52,681 nucleotides of DNA, from the NCBI GenBank assembly GCA_013360585.1, contig JABWBH010000030.1, positions 1-52,681 of the forward strand, in the 5' to 3' direction. The first letter of the stretch is position 1. Every line of letters starts with the position of its first letter. The notes under the pieces were generated by a model that saw only the letters and a list, made by a program, of their open reading frames with translations, did no database searches and had not been told where the DNA came from. Source of the stretch: Phycisphaerae bacterium (GTDB lineage Bacteria > Planctomycetota > Phycisphaerae > UBA1845). The position numbers and the translations under genes were made by a program. Of the stretch, positions 16,908-26,069 are shown piece by piece.

Positions 16908-19169
16908 CTAACATTGCTTCATCCGGTCCGCCACCGACGCCGCGCGCTTCCCCACGATCGGCAGCGCCACCGCGGGACGATCCTCCCCGGAAAACGCCGC
17001 CGCTCCCGAGACCGTCACGCGCACATGTTTGAAGGCCGGGGTGCGCGACAGCGGATCCGCGTCGCGCGGCACCAGCACGTTGGCCTCGGGATAATACATC
17101 GCCGCGCTGCCCGCGCGGATATCGTAAGACCTCGCCCGGACGATCAGACTCCCGACGACGCTCCGCACGATGACCGGTTGATCCGGGCGAAGCCCGCGGG
17201 CCGCAAGGTCCGCCGGGTTCATCAGGATCACGTCGCGGCGCTCCTGCCCGCGGTAAAAGTCGTCCTCATCGTACACGACGGTGTTGAACTGCCCCTCACT
17301 GCGCAACGTGATCAGACGCAATTCTCCTGCGGAAGGCGGTGACGGAAGCGGCGTCACATGAAACCGCCCTCGACCCGACGGCGTCGGAAACCGCGGCGTG
17401 TGCATCGTCCGCCCGGCGACGTGAAACTCCCGTCCGGTGTCGTCGATCGCGCCGATTCCTTCATAACCCGGGATAATCTTCGCGATCGCCCGGCGGATCG
17501 TCCTGTGCTCCAGCATCGACTTCCAGTCCACCGCCCCGTCGTCGCCGAGCACCGCACGCGCGATCGTCGCGATCACCTCGACTTCGCCGCGCGGTCCGGG
17601 AAGCCGCTCGGGGCCGCCTTCGCTGAACCGCACGAAATTGAACATCGACTCCTGCGTCGTCGCCTGTGACTCCTCATCGCGGGCCTTGACCGGCAGGATG
17701 ATCGTCTCCTTCGCCCGACCCCACGCGTGCCCCGTGTTCAACGTCGTGCTCAGGTAGACCACGCTGTCCAGCCGTCGCATCGCTTCCGCCGTCCACCGGG
17801 CATCCGGGTTGCTCCCGAAGAGATTGCCCCCGAGACACCAGGCATGACGGATCTCGCCCCGGTGCGCCGCCTCAAGGCAGGCAAGCGTGTCCAGCCCCTT
17901 CCGCTCCGGAACGCAAACCCCGAATTCTGACTCCAGCCGGCGCAGAACCTCCTCCTTCAGCTTCGGCGTCACCCCGACCGAGCCGATCCCCTGGACGTTG
18001 CTGTGTCCGCGGATCGGCAGGAGGCCCGCCCCGGGCCGCCCCACCATCCCGCGCAGCATCGCCAGGTTCGCGATCGCCCGGACGTTATCCACGCCGTGAA
18101 GGTGATGCGTGATTCCCATCGTCCACGCGAAGACCGTCGCCTCGGACACCGCGTACATCCGCGCCGCCGCGTCGATCGTCGCCCGGTCCACCCCGCCGCT
18201 GTCCTCAATCTCCTCCCACAATCGGCGCTGAACACCACCGATGAACGCCTCGAAGTCCTCGGCGCACGTCGTTACGAACTCGCGGTTCACGGCGCCGAGT
18301 TCGTCGATCCGCTTCGCCAGCCCCGCCAGGACGCCCAGGTCGCCGCCTGCGTGAGGCTGAAGATACAGATCCGCGATCTTCGATCCGAAAAGCAGGCTGC
18401 GCCAGTCCGACGGCACGCTGAAGTTGACGAGCCCCGTCTCAATCAGGGGATTAATGACGATCACCTTCCCGCCGCGCCGCCGCAGTTCGACGAGCTGCCG
18501 CATCAGCCGCGGGTGGTTCGACGCCGGGTTGCCGCCGATCAGAAACACGAGGTCGCACCGCCGCAGATCCTCCAACTCGATCGTCGCCGTCCCGCTTCCG
18601 AAAGCGCTCGAGAGGCCCACGCCGCTCGCCTGGTGGCAGTAATATGAGCAGTTGTTGACGTTGTTCGTGCCGAAAACGCGGGCGAACAATTGAAGCAGGA
18701 AGCCCGCTTCGTTCGACGACCTTCCGCTGAAGTAGAAAAAATGCTCGTCCGGCGTGTGCGTCCGAAGCAGCGCGGCGCAGCGGTCGATCGCCTCCTCCCA
18801 GGAAATCACGCGGTAGCGATCGTCGCCGGGCGCAGCGCGGACCGGATCGGCGAGGCGGCCCACGTGCTCCAGCTCGCGCGGGCTGAACCGGCGAAGTTCA
18901 TCGAACCCGTACCGCTCGAAGAAGCGCGCCTCGATGCGTCCCTGCATATCCGCCGCCATCGCCTGCATCGACTTCTTGCAGACTTCGGGAAACCGACCGG
19001 ATTCGTCGGTCATGCCCCCCAACTGACCGCCCATCCCCAGCGCGCACGTCTTGCAGGCGTTGCGCGTGCGCAAAGCGGCGTAGAACCGGCGCAACCCCCC
19101 CGCCCGCCGCGCCAGGCGCAGCGAATACCGGATTGCCGCCCATCCTCCGCCTGTCCGCACGCGACTCAA
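16908..19169 (-). CDS. FdhF/YdeP-family molybdopterin oxidoreductase
   Basis: The TTG start has GGAG at six bases. The 753-residue protein has N-terminal cysteines C39, C42 and C64 (NACKTCALGMGG, PEVCKKS), then the molybdopterin-binding oxidoreductase fold. Cys178 in SYYCHQASGVGL aligns by eye with the selenocysteine of formate dehydrogenase H (VUHGPSVAGL), so the molybdenum ligand is Cys. Other marks are LIGGNPASNHPR, RGHSNVQGIGSVG and CLGGNLFGSNPD. The C-terminal domain (about 620-740) is the dinucleotide-binding barrel (VILMNPADLAARGL). The fourth Fe-S cysteine is not obvious. Formate oxidation is possible but YdeP-type members have other or unknown roles. No accessory Fe-S subunit is adjacent. 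Confidence 0.9.
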   Translation of the reverse strand: MSRVRTGGGWAAIRYSLRLARRAGGLRRFYAALRTRNACKTCALGMGGQLGGMTDESGRFPEVCKKSMQAMAADMQGRIEARFFERYGFDELRRFSPRELEHVGRLADPVRAAPGDDRYRVISWEEAIDRCAALLRTHTPDEHFFYFSGRSSNEAGFLLQLFARVFGTNNVNNCSYYCHQASGVGLSSAFGSGTATIELEDLRRCDLVFLIGGNPASNHPRLMRQLVELRRRGGKVIVINPLIETGLVNFSVPSDWRSLLFGSKIADLYLQPHAGGDLGVLAGLAKRIDELGAVNREFVTTCAEDFEAFIGGVQRRLWEEIEDSGGVDRATIDAAARMYAVSEATVFAWTMGITHHLHGVDNVRAIANLAMLRGMVGRPGAGLLPIRGHSNVQGIGSVGVTPKLKEEVLRRLESEFGVCVPERKGLDTLACLEAAHRGEIRHAWCLGGNLFGSNPDARWTAEAMRRLDSVVYLSTTLNTGHAWGRAKETIILPVKARDEESQATTQESMFNFVRFSEGGPERLPGPRGEVEVIATIARAVLGDDGAVDWKSMLEHRTIRRAIAKIIPGYEGIGAIDDTGREFHVAGRTMHTPRFPTPSGRGRFHVTPLPSPPSAGELRLITLRSEGQFNTVVYDEDDFYRGQERRDVILMNPADLAARGLRPDQPVIVRSVVGSLIVRARSYDIRAGSAAMYYPEANVLVPRDADPLSRTPAFKHVRVTVSGAAAFSGEDRPAVALPIVGKRAASVADRMKQC

Positions 19170-19183
19170 TGACGTCTCCGGTG

Positions 19184-20659
19184 TTAAGGCAGCTCGGCGG
19201 CCAGTATCTTGCAGAACTGGTGCTCGATCGCCTTGTAAGGGCTGCTCGATCCCGCGTAATCATTGAACATGACGGCGAACGCATATTCCTTCCCCGACGC
19301 TGACGTAACGTATCCCGCCAGCGCCCGCACCCCGCGCATCGTTCCCGTCTTCGCCCGCACGCGCCCGGCCAAGTCTTTCATCGTCGTGCGCAACGATCCC
19401 GGCTCGCCCGGGCGCGCCAGGCTTTCCGCCAACACCCGTCCCTGCGGGTGACGCGACATCCACGCCAGCGTTTCCGCCAGATGCCGCGCCGTGCAGCGGT
19501 TCGCCCGGCTTAACCCTGATCCGTCCACGACGGTCAGCCCGCCGGTCGAGACGCCACCCTCCCGCAACGCCTCACCGATCGCCGCGGATCCGCTTTCCCA
19601 GGATCCTCTCGGCGTCGTCCAGCCCTGCCGCCGCTGCCACTCATACCCGAGGCGCTTCATCAGGCACTCGGCGAAAAGATTCTGGCTGTTGCGCCCGATC
19701 CGCGACAGCACCTCCGACAGCGCCGTCCGATGCATCGCCAGAAGGCGCGCGTCCGGCGGGAGCGAGCCGTCGGGCCGTCGCACCGGCCGGCGGACGACGT
19801 CGCCCGTCGGTGCCACGCCGTCACGCGCCAGCACGGTCCGCATCGCATCCACGAACGTCAGGGTCGGATCGAACGTCGCCACCGACTCGAACGTGTGCGG
19901 TTTCGAGACCGCGCCCGTCACGCGGTATCCCCTCGCGGTCACGTCGACATGCAGCAAAGGCGTCGGCCCTTTTCCCGTCTTGCATTCATTGATGAGACGG
20001 ATCGTGTCGCGCAGCGGCGGCGTCACTGACCAGGTCGGCTTCGCGCCCGGCCGGTCGCCCGGATGCAGCGTGATTTCCACGCAATTGTCGTTCAGACACA
20101 GTCCGCCGACGGGCGCCGCGTACCACCGCCCCAGGTCCGCCGCCTCCCACGTCGGATGCACCGGTTGATCGTCGAAAATGAAGTCGTCCACGACGAAGCG
20201 ACCGGTCGCCGCGGCGCGGCCACGCGCGCGCAACGTTTCCGCCCAGCGCTCCAGCGGCGCGGTGACGCTCTCGCCGCGCGTCCGAGCCAGCTCCGGGTCG
20301 CCGAACCCCGGGTCTCCCGCGCCGATCACGACGAGGTCGGCGCCTTGCTCCGCGAGAACCGTCTCGAACGAGAACCCCGGCCCCAGCGCCGCGATCGCCG
20401 CGCTCATGACGAAGATCTTGCCGGCGCTGGCCGGCGTCATCGGCTCGTCCGCCCGGAACGCGAAGACCGTCTCGCCGCGCTCCGGATCGATGACGCACGC
20501 ACCCGCAGAGGCGCGACCGTCGGGCAACTTCTTAAGCGCCACGCTTAACCGCTCGGTGACGCCTTGCGCGCCTGCCGCTGCGCTTGCCGTCGCCACGACC
20601 GCGATCGCGGCGCACGCCGGCACCCACTTCCTCCACCTTTGACATCGCGCCTGCGTCAC
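19184..20659 (-). CDS. dacB: D-Ala-D-Ala carboxypeptidase/endopeptidase (PBP4)
   Basis: The start is the GTG at 20659, preceded by a strong AAGGAGGT at six bases; the frame runs on to 20722 without support. The 491-residue protein has a signal peptide (residues 10-33). It shows all three penicillin-binding motifs of family S13: Ser78-AG-Lys81 (SXXK), Ser325-Q-Asn327 (SXN) and Lys437-T-G (KTG). The long segment between the first two matches the extra domains of PBP4. It would trim or cleave peptidoglycan peptides in the periplasm, consistent with peptidoglycan in planctomycetes. A promoter is visible at 20695-20722, and fdhF follows after 14 bases. Confidence 0.93.
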   Translation of the reverse strand: MTQARCQRWRKWVPACAAIAVVATASAAAGAQGVTERLSVALKKLPDGRASAGACVIDPERGETVFAFRADEPMTPASAGKIFVMSAAIAALGPGFSFETVLAEQGADLVVIGAGDPGFGDPELARTRGESVTAPLERWAETLRARGRAAATGRFVVDDFIFDDQPVHPTWEAADLGRWYAAPVGGLCLNDNCVEITLHPGDRPGAKPTWSVTPPLRDTIRLINECKTGKGPTPLLHVDVTARGYRVTGAVSKPHTFESVATFDPTLTFVDAMRTVLARDGVAPTGDVVRRPVRRPDGSLPPDARLLAMHRTALSEVLSRIGRNSQNLFAECLMKRLGYEWQRRQGWTTPRGSWESGSAAIGEALREGGVSTGGLTVVDGSGLSRANRCTARHLAETLAWMSRHPQGRVLAESLARPGEPGSLRTTMKDLAGRVRAKTGTMRGVRALAGYVTSASGKEYAFAVMFNDYAGSSSPYKAIEHQFCKILAAELP

Positions 20660-20694
20660 GCTCCACCTCCTTGCGCCCGATGCGTCGCGTGACC

Positions 20695-20722
20695 ATCGTA
20701 AACCGGCGAACCCTTCGATCAA
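20695..20722 (-). promoter_or_regulatory. sigma-70-like promoter for dacB
   Basis: On the minus strand, TTGATC (20722-20717) and TACGAT (20700-20695) are 16 bases apart. Transcription would start near 20688, leaving a leader of about 29 nt that contains the AAGGAGGT site before the GTG at 20659. Confidence 0.6.
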
Positions 20723-20835
20723 GGCGTCGTCGCAAGCCGTGTCCCACGTCCAGAACGGGATTGACGGACGATCTCCCCGCTTGACCCCGCGGTATTTCCC
20801 GCCAGACTCTGCCGGACATTCCAGGGAGAAACGAA

Positions 20836-22386
20836 ATGACGGCGACTACGACATCCTCGGAAGCTCAGGGCGCGCTCGCAAAATTCCTTCGAGGCGTTGA
20901 ACGCGCGGGCAACGCGCTTCCCCACCCGGCGACGCTCTTTCTGCTTCTGGCGCTGCTCGTTGTGCTCGGATCGGAGATCGCCGTCCGTGCGGGAGTTTCG
21001 GCGGCGGAACCGGGGAAGCCCGATGTCTTGGTCACGCCGCAAAGCCTGCTGACCCTCGACGGTCTGCACTTCATGCTCACGAAGATGGTCACAAACTTCA
21101 CGGCGTTCGCCCCGCTGGGGACGGTGCTCGTCTCGCTGCTGGGCATTGCGGTCGCCGAGCACAGCGGGTTGATCAGCGCGATGATGCGCCTGCTGGTCCT
21201 TTCCACCCCCCGGAAGTGGCTCACGCCGGTCGTCGTCTTCTGCGGCATCCAGTCCAACATGGCCAGCGACGTCGGCTACGTGCTGCTCATCCCGCTGGCG
21301 GGCGTCATTTATCACTCGGTCGGGCGCAATCCGCTGCTGGGCCTCGCCGCCGGGTTCGCCGGCGTCTCCGGAGGATTCAGCGCCAACCTCATGCTCGGAA
21401 GCATCGACCCGCTGCTGTCCGGTCTGACGCAGGAAGCGGCGCGCATCCTCGATCCCGCCGCAGAGGTGCAGCCTTCGTGCAACTACTACTTCATGTTCGT
21501 CTCGACGTTTCTGCTCACCGCGGTCGGGACGTGGGTGACGGAGAAAGTCATCGCCCCGCGCCTCGGCGCGTATCAACCCGACGGCGACACCGCGCCGAGC
21601 GAGAAACTCGAACACCTCAGCACCCGCGAAAAGAAGGCGCTGCTGAGCGCGACGGTGATCGCCGCGGTGTTCGGACTTGTGCTGCTCTGGAGCGCCCTGC
21701 CGCACGGGTGGCTGCCCGGCAGCGGGTTCCTCCGCGATCCGAAGACCGGCGACCTGCTGCGATCGCCTTTCATGCAGAGCATCGTCGCGTTCATTTTCGT
21801 CGGCGGGGTGGTCTGCGGCGTCGCTTACGGCTGGGTCGCCGGCACGATCCGCAACGACTCGGACGCGATGAAGGGGATGGGCCAGAGCATGAGCGCGATG
21901 GGCAGCTATCTCGTCCTCGTGTTCTTCGCCGCCCAGTTCGTCGAGTTCTTCAAGTGGACGAACCTCGGCAAGATTCTGGCGATCGAGGGCGCGGGGCTCC
22001 TCGCCGGCATCGGGTTCACCGGTCTGCCGCTGCTGGTCTGCTTCATCGTCCTGTCGATGCTGGTCAACCTTCTGATGGGCAGCGCTTCGGCGAAGTGGGC
22101 GTTCATGGCGCCGGTTTTCGTGCCGATGTTCATGCCGCTGGGCATCGCGCCGGAGGAGACGCAGCTCGCCTACCGCATCGGCGACAGTTGCACGAACGTC
22201 ATCTCGCCCGGCAATTCCTACCTCGCGCTGATCATCGCCTTCTTCCAGCGCTACGACAAAAAGGCCGGCATCGGCACGATGGTGGCGACGATGCTGCCTT
22301 ATTCGATTGTGTTCTTCGTCGCCTGGGCGATCTTCATGATCGCGTGGTTCCTCCTCGGCATCCCGATCGGGACGGTGGCGGCATGA
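20836..22386 (+). CDS. abgT: AbgT-family transporter
   Basis: ATG with GGGAG nine bases upstream. The 516-residue protein has about ten membrane helices and the family's conserved end: MGSASAKWAFMAPV, RIGDSCTNVISPGNSYL and PIGTVAA. E. coli AbgT takes up p-aminobenzoyl-glutamate; other members export sulfonamides, so both substrate and direction are open here. The start follows a 176-bp divergent gap from dacB. The stop overlaps the next gene's start (ATGA), so the two are translated together. No abgAB-like peptidase genes are beside it, which weakens a folate-salvage reading. Confidence 0.9.
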   Translation: MTATTTSSEAQGALAKFLRGVERAGNALPHPATLFLLLALLVVLGSEIAVRAGVSAAEPGKPDVLVTPQSLLTLDGLHFMLTKMVTNFTAFAPLGTVLVSLLGIAVAEHSGLISAMMRLLVLSTPRKWLTPVVVFCGIQSNMASDVGYVLLIPLAGVIYHSVGRNPLLGLAAGFAGVSGGFSANLMLGSIDPLLSGLTQEAARILDPAAEVQPSCNYYFMFVSTFLLTAVGTWVTEKVIAPRLGAYQPDGDTAPSEKLEHLSTREKKALLSATVIAAVFGLVLLWSALPHGWLPGSGFLRDPKTGDLLRSPFMQSIVAFIFVGGVVCGVAYGWVAGTIRNDSDAMKGMGQSMSAMGSYLVLVFFAAQFVEFFKWTNLGKILAIEGAGLLAGIGFTGLPLLVCFIVLSMLVNLLMGSASAKWAFMAPVFVPMFMPLGIAPEETQLAYRIGDSCTNVISPGNSYLALIIAFFQRYDKKAGIGTMVATMLPYSIVFFVAWAIFMIAWFLLGIPIGTVAA

Positions 22387-23066
22387 TCCGGGACGAACCG
22401 TCGCGGACGCATGCGGCGCTGAGCCTCGTCGCGTGGAGCACTGTGGTCGTCGTCGCGCACGCCCAGCCCCCGCCGCCGGTCGTCGTCGAAGGCGGCGCGG
22501 ATCCGTCCGGTCAGGTGTACGCGTGGCGCCTCGTTAACCGGTCCGACAAGCCCGTCGCGCGCATCGCCTTCCCGCACTTCCACGCCGATCTTTTCACGCC
22601 TCCGCCCGGCTGGGGACAGGACTGCACCTACCTCGTCAATCAGGGCGTCCCCGACCGACCCGGCGTGTGCGAAGCCGTCGCCCCCGAGGGCGGCTGGCCC
22701 CCCGGCGCGACGGCGGATATCTCGATGCGCATCGCCGTTTCCGGCGCGGTGCGCGCCCCAGGCCGGATCACGATCACGTTCACCGACGGCGGCGTCGCGC
22801 ACATCGACGGGGTCGAACTTCCGCAGGCGCCGTCCAACCTGGAGCGCTTCGTTCCTCTGCTGGCTTTCGGAGCGGTGATCGTGATCGTTCTGATCCGCCG
22901 CGCCCTCCGTCGCGTCACGAACGTCGCCAAGTCAGACGCAAGATCAACCGGCGGTCCCCCCCACCCGTGTGACAGGAATAATCAACGTTCGGGCGACCCG
23001 TGCCGCGGCGATCACCACGCCCCCGGAAGTTCAGGGTTTTCCTCAAACGAAACCGAGTCCGAATAA
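22383..23066 (+). CDS. secreted, C-terminally anchored protein of unknown function
   Basis: ATG in a 4-base overlap with the abgT stop. The 227-residue product has an N-terminal hydrophobic segment ending near VAHAQPPPP (about residues 10-26), a Pro/Gly-rich beta-like domain (30-145) and a membrane helix at about 158-175 (PLLAFGAVIVIVLI), followed by a basic then low-complexity tail. The domain (YAWRLVNRSDKPVARIAFPHF, IRVAVSG-like strands) looks like an extracytoplasmic beta-sandwich. Tight coupling to abgT suggests it serves that transporter, but I know no such partner. Confidence 0.75.
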   Translation: MIRDEPSRTHAALSLVAWSTVVVVAHAQPPPPVVVEGGADPSGQVYAWRLVNRSDKPVARIAFPHFHADLFTPPPGWGQDCTYLVNQGVPDRPGVCEAVAPEGGWPPGATADISMRIAVSGAVRAPGRITITFTDGGVAHIDGVELPQAPSNLERFVPLLAFGAVIVIVLIRRALRRVTNVAKSDARSTGGPPHPCDRNNQRSGDPCRGDHHAPGSSGFSSNETESE

Positions 23067-23210
23067 TTCCGGTCCGGCGGGGTCGCAGACGACGATCAGA
23101 GCGGTCAGAGGTGCGCCTTGGCGTCCTCGGTTCGGCAAAGACGGGACCGCCTTGTCTGGGCTGAAGATTCGCCCTGCGCGGAAGAAGCGTCGCCTCGCCG
23201 TCGCCGGTTC

Positions 23211-23241
23211 TTGAACCGATCAGGAATTCCGGAAACATATA
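23211..23241 (+). promoter_or_regulatory. candidate promoter giving a leaderless kinase mRNA
   Basis: TTGAAC (23211-23216) is followed after 19 bases by CATATA (23236-23241; ACATAT gives an 18-base spacer). The hexamer ends eight bases before the ATG at 23250, and no Shine-Dalgarno is seen. The distance fits transcription starting at or next to the start codon. Confidence 0.45.
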
Positions 23242-23249
23242 CCGCGCAC

Positions 23250-26069
23250 ATGATTCCGGAACCCGGCCAACCTGGACTCGACCCGACCATCACGCGCCTC
23301 GACGCGCATCCACCGGTTGCGACGCCTGAAGGACTGGCGCCCGGGCAGCGCATCGGGGCGTTCGAGTTGATCCGGTTGCTCGGACAAGGCGGGATGGGCG
23401 TCGTGTACCTCGCCCGTCAGCAGTGGCCTTCGAGGCTGGTGGCGCTGAAACTGATCCACCCTGCGGTGATCTCTCCGGAGGCGATGCGCCGCTTTGAGCA
23501 TGAAGCACAGGTGCTCGCACGGCTGCAGCACCCGGGTATCGCGGCCATCCACGACGCGGGGAGCTTCTCCACGGCGACCGGTCCGCAATCGTATCTCGTC
23601 ATCGAATACATCGAGGGCGCCACGTTGACGGCTTACGCAGCGTCGCGCCGGCTGAATGTTGCGGAGCGGATCGGGTTGTTCATGCACGTGTGCGACGCGG
23701 TGCAGTATGCGCATCTGAAGGGCGTCATTCACCGGGATCTCAAGCCTGCCAACATCCTCGTGTCCGATGCGGCATCGCCGTCGGCTGGCGCCGAGGCGCG
23801 CGGGCTTGCGGCGCCCCCCGCCGGGGAATCCGGGGCGATCGCGACCCGGTCGCCGGGTTCGCGGATTCCGTCGCCCGGGCGCCGCGACGCATCACAGGCG
23901 TGTCCGAAGATTCTCGACTTCGGCGTGGCGCGAGTGACGGACAACGACTTTCAGTCGCGCACGATGCACACGACCGCGGGACAATTGCTCGGCACGATCC
24001 CGTATATGTCGCCGGAGCAGATCAGCGGCGATCCGCTGGACGTGGATACACGCACGGACGTGTACTCGCTGGGGGTAATCTTGTACGAGCTCCTCACCGG
24101 CCGGCACGCCTACGACGTCTCCTCGCGGAGCGTGCCTGACGCAGCGCGCATCATCCGGGAGGAGGATCCGCGGCCGCTCAGTTCGTTCAACCGCACCTTC
24201 CGCGGCGATCTCGACACGATCGTCCGCCGCGCCCTCGAGAAGGATAAGACGCTTCGTTATCAATCCGCCGCCGAACTCGCCGCGGACCTGCGACGGTTCC
24301 TCAACGATGAACCGATCGTCGCCCGCCCGCCAAGCCGCGTCTACCTGTTCCGGAAGTTCGCCAACCGTCACAAGGGACTGGTCGCCGGTCTGGCGCTGGC
24401 GGGAATCATCCTTGCGGCGGGGACGGGGGTCAGCCTCTACCTGGCGATCGACGCCTATCACGCGAAGTCGCTGGCGGAGGCCCGGCGCGTGGAGGCGGAC
24501 GAGGCGCGCAAGCTGGCCGAGGCGAGGGCGGAGCGCGCCCGCGTGCAGGCGGACAAGGCCCGAGAGGTGGCGGAGTTCCTTCAGACCATGTTGGCGGCCG
24601 TCGATCCGGAAACCGCCGCCGGACGCGACACCGAGATTCTCCGGGACATTCTCGAGGAGGCGTCCCGCCGGATCGAGACGGAGCTTAAGAATCAGCCCGA
24701 GGTCGAGGCCGCAGTGCGCGACACCCTGGGAGTCACCTACCGGCAGATCGCGTTGTACGACGCCGCGCACGAGCACCTGACGAAAGCGGTCGAGCTGCGC
24801 CGGTCCACGCTCGGCGCGGAGCACGCGGACACCCTCGCTTCGATGAGCAGCCTGGCGTCGCTCTACTACGCGATGGGGCGGTACGAAGACGCCGCGAGGC
24901 TCGCGGAAGACGTGCAGAACCTGCGCCGGCGATCTCAGGCGCCGCCGCAACAGATCGCCTCGGGGGCGAACGATCTGGCCGCGATGCTTCAGGCGGAAGG
25001 GCGATATGAGGAAGCGGAGGCGCTTTATCGGGAAGCCCTGGCGGCGCGCGAAGCGGAGCTGGGCGAAGATCATGCCGATGTGGCGACCGTGCTCAACAAT
25101 CTTGCGGTCCTCCTGGGGCAGCTTGGGCAAAACGAGGAGGCGGAGTCGCTGCACCGCCGGGCCCTGAGAATCCGCGTGCGCGCCGGCGGCGAGGACAGCC
25201 TGGACGCGATCCTCAGCCGGCAGAACCTTGCGGTGATTCTCGAGGCGCAGGGCGAGTTCGCGGAAGCGGAGGCGCTTTATCGCGGAGTGCTGGAGGTTTA
25301 CACCAAGGTCTTCGGCCCTGAGCACCCGGCCTCCCTCAAAGTCACCGGAAACCTCGCCGTGGTCTTGAACTCGCAGCAGAAGGACGCCGAGGCGGAAACA
25401 CTTTTCAAGGAGGTCATCGCGCGATATGCGAAAGCCGTCGGCGAGGATCACCCCGACGCACTGGTCGTCGTGAACAATTATGCGCTGCTGTGCTACCGTC
25501 AGCAGCGCGACGAGGAAGCACGGATGATGTTCGCGCGGATCGTCGAGGCTCGCCGCCGCGTCCTCGGACCGGAGCATCCGGACCTGGCGTTGGCATGCAA
25601 TAACCTCGCACAGACGCTTCAGACAATGAACCGATCCGCCGAGGCCGAGCCGCATTTTCGCGAGGCGCTGGGCATTTACGAAAAGGTGCTCGGCCAGGAA
25701 CATCCGCTCGTCGCCTCAACGCGGATCGCCCTCGCCCGCGCCTTGATGTCGCAGGGGCGCTATCGCGAAAGCGAGCCGGTCCTTCAGGAGGCGTTGCGCA
25801 TCCGTCGCAAGACTCTGCCTGACGATGTCATTTCTATCTCGGAAGCGGTCGGTCTGCTCGGCGAGAACCTGATCAAGCTTGACCGGTTCCCGGACGCCGA
25901 GCCGCTGCTTCTTGAATCATACTCGCGGCTTGTCGCGCTTCCCGATCCGCGCGGACCGGATGTGGACGCGCGCGTCAGCGCCGCCGCACGCCGGCTGGTC
26001 CAGCTTTACGAGCGCTGGAACAAGCCGGACAAGGCCGCGGAGTGGGCGGCGAAGCAATCCGGATCCTGA
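23250..26069 (+). CDS. serine/threonine protein kinase with C-terminal TPR array
   Basis: The ATG at 23250 is chosen over an open frame to 23118, whose added residues are Arg-rich and unlike kinases. The 939-residue protein has a kinase domain at about 36-355: GQGGMGVV loop, Lys67 in LVALKL, HRDLKPAN (Asp163), DFG (Asp223) and YMSPEQ. Between the catalytic loop and DFG is an unusual Ala/Gly/Ser/Pro-rich insert, residues about 174-218, absent from the kinase at 12231. A membrane helix follows at 376-400, then a coiled coil and TPRs of the kinesin-light-chain type (EALYREALAAREAELGEDH repeats). It is likely a membrane sensor kinase with an outside repeat domain. Confidence 0.93.
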   Translation: MIPEPGQPGLDPTITRLDAHPPVATPEGLAPGQRIGAFELIRLLGQGGMGVVYLARQQWPSRLVALKLIHPAVISPEAMRRFEHEAQVLARLQHPGIAAIHDAGSFSTATGPQSYLVIEYIEGATLTAYAASRRLNVAERIGLFMHVCDAVQYAHLKGVIHRDLKPANILVSDAASPSAGAEARGLAAPPAGESGAIATRSPGSRIPSPGRRDASQACPKILDFGVARVTDNDFQSRTMHTTAGQLLGTIPYMSPEQISGDPLDVDTRTDVYSLGVILYELLTGRHAYDVSSRSVPDAARIIREEDPRPLSSFNRTFRGDLDTIVRRALEKDKTLRYQSAAELAADLRRFLNDEPIVARPPSRVYLFRKFANRHKGLVAGLALAGIILAAGTGVSLYLAIDAYHAKSLAEARRVEADEARKLAEARAERARVQADKAREVAEFLQTMLAAVDPETAAGRDTEILRDILEEASRRIETELKNQPEVEAAVRDTLGVTYRQIALYDAAHEHLTKAVELRRSTLGAEHADTLASMSSLASLYYAMGRYEDAARLAEDVQNLRRRSQAPPQQIASGANDLAAMLQAEGRYEEAEALYREALAAREAELGEDHADVATVLNNLAVLLGQLGQNEEAESLHRRALRIRVRAGGEDSLDAILSRQNLAVILEAQGEFAEAEALYRGVLEVYTKVFGPEHPASLKVTGNLAVVLNSQQKDAEAETLFKEVIARYAKAVGEDHPDALVVVNNYALLCYRQQRDEEARMMFARIVEARRRVLGPEHPDLALACNNLAQTLQTMNRSAEAEPHFREALGIYEKVLGQEHPLVASTRIALARALMSQGRYRESEPVLQEALRIRRKTLPDDVISISEAVGLLGENLIKLDRFPDAEPLLLESYSRLVALPDPRGPDVDARVSAAARRLVQLYERWNKPDKAAEWAAKQSGS
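23825..23869 (+). repeat. palindromic element inside the kinase gene
   Basis: GGAATCC (23825-23831) pairs with GGATTCC (23863-23869). Inside it GCGACCCGG (23841-23849) pairs with CCGGGTTCGC (23853-23862) around TCG with a one-base bulge. The element is read in frame as part of the insert between the catalytic loop and DFG and breaks no reading frame. It resembles in principle the in-frame palindromic elements known from Rickettsia. Confidence 0.5.

Noticed and set aside
23892-25703. 603-codon minus-strand open frame opposite the second kinase
   Set aside because: Shadow frame; the plus strand has clear kinase and TPR motifs.
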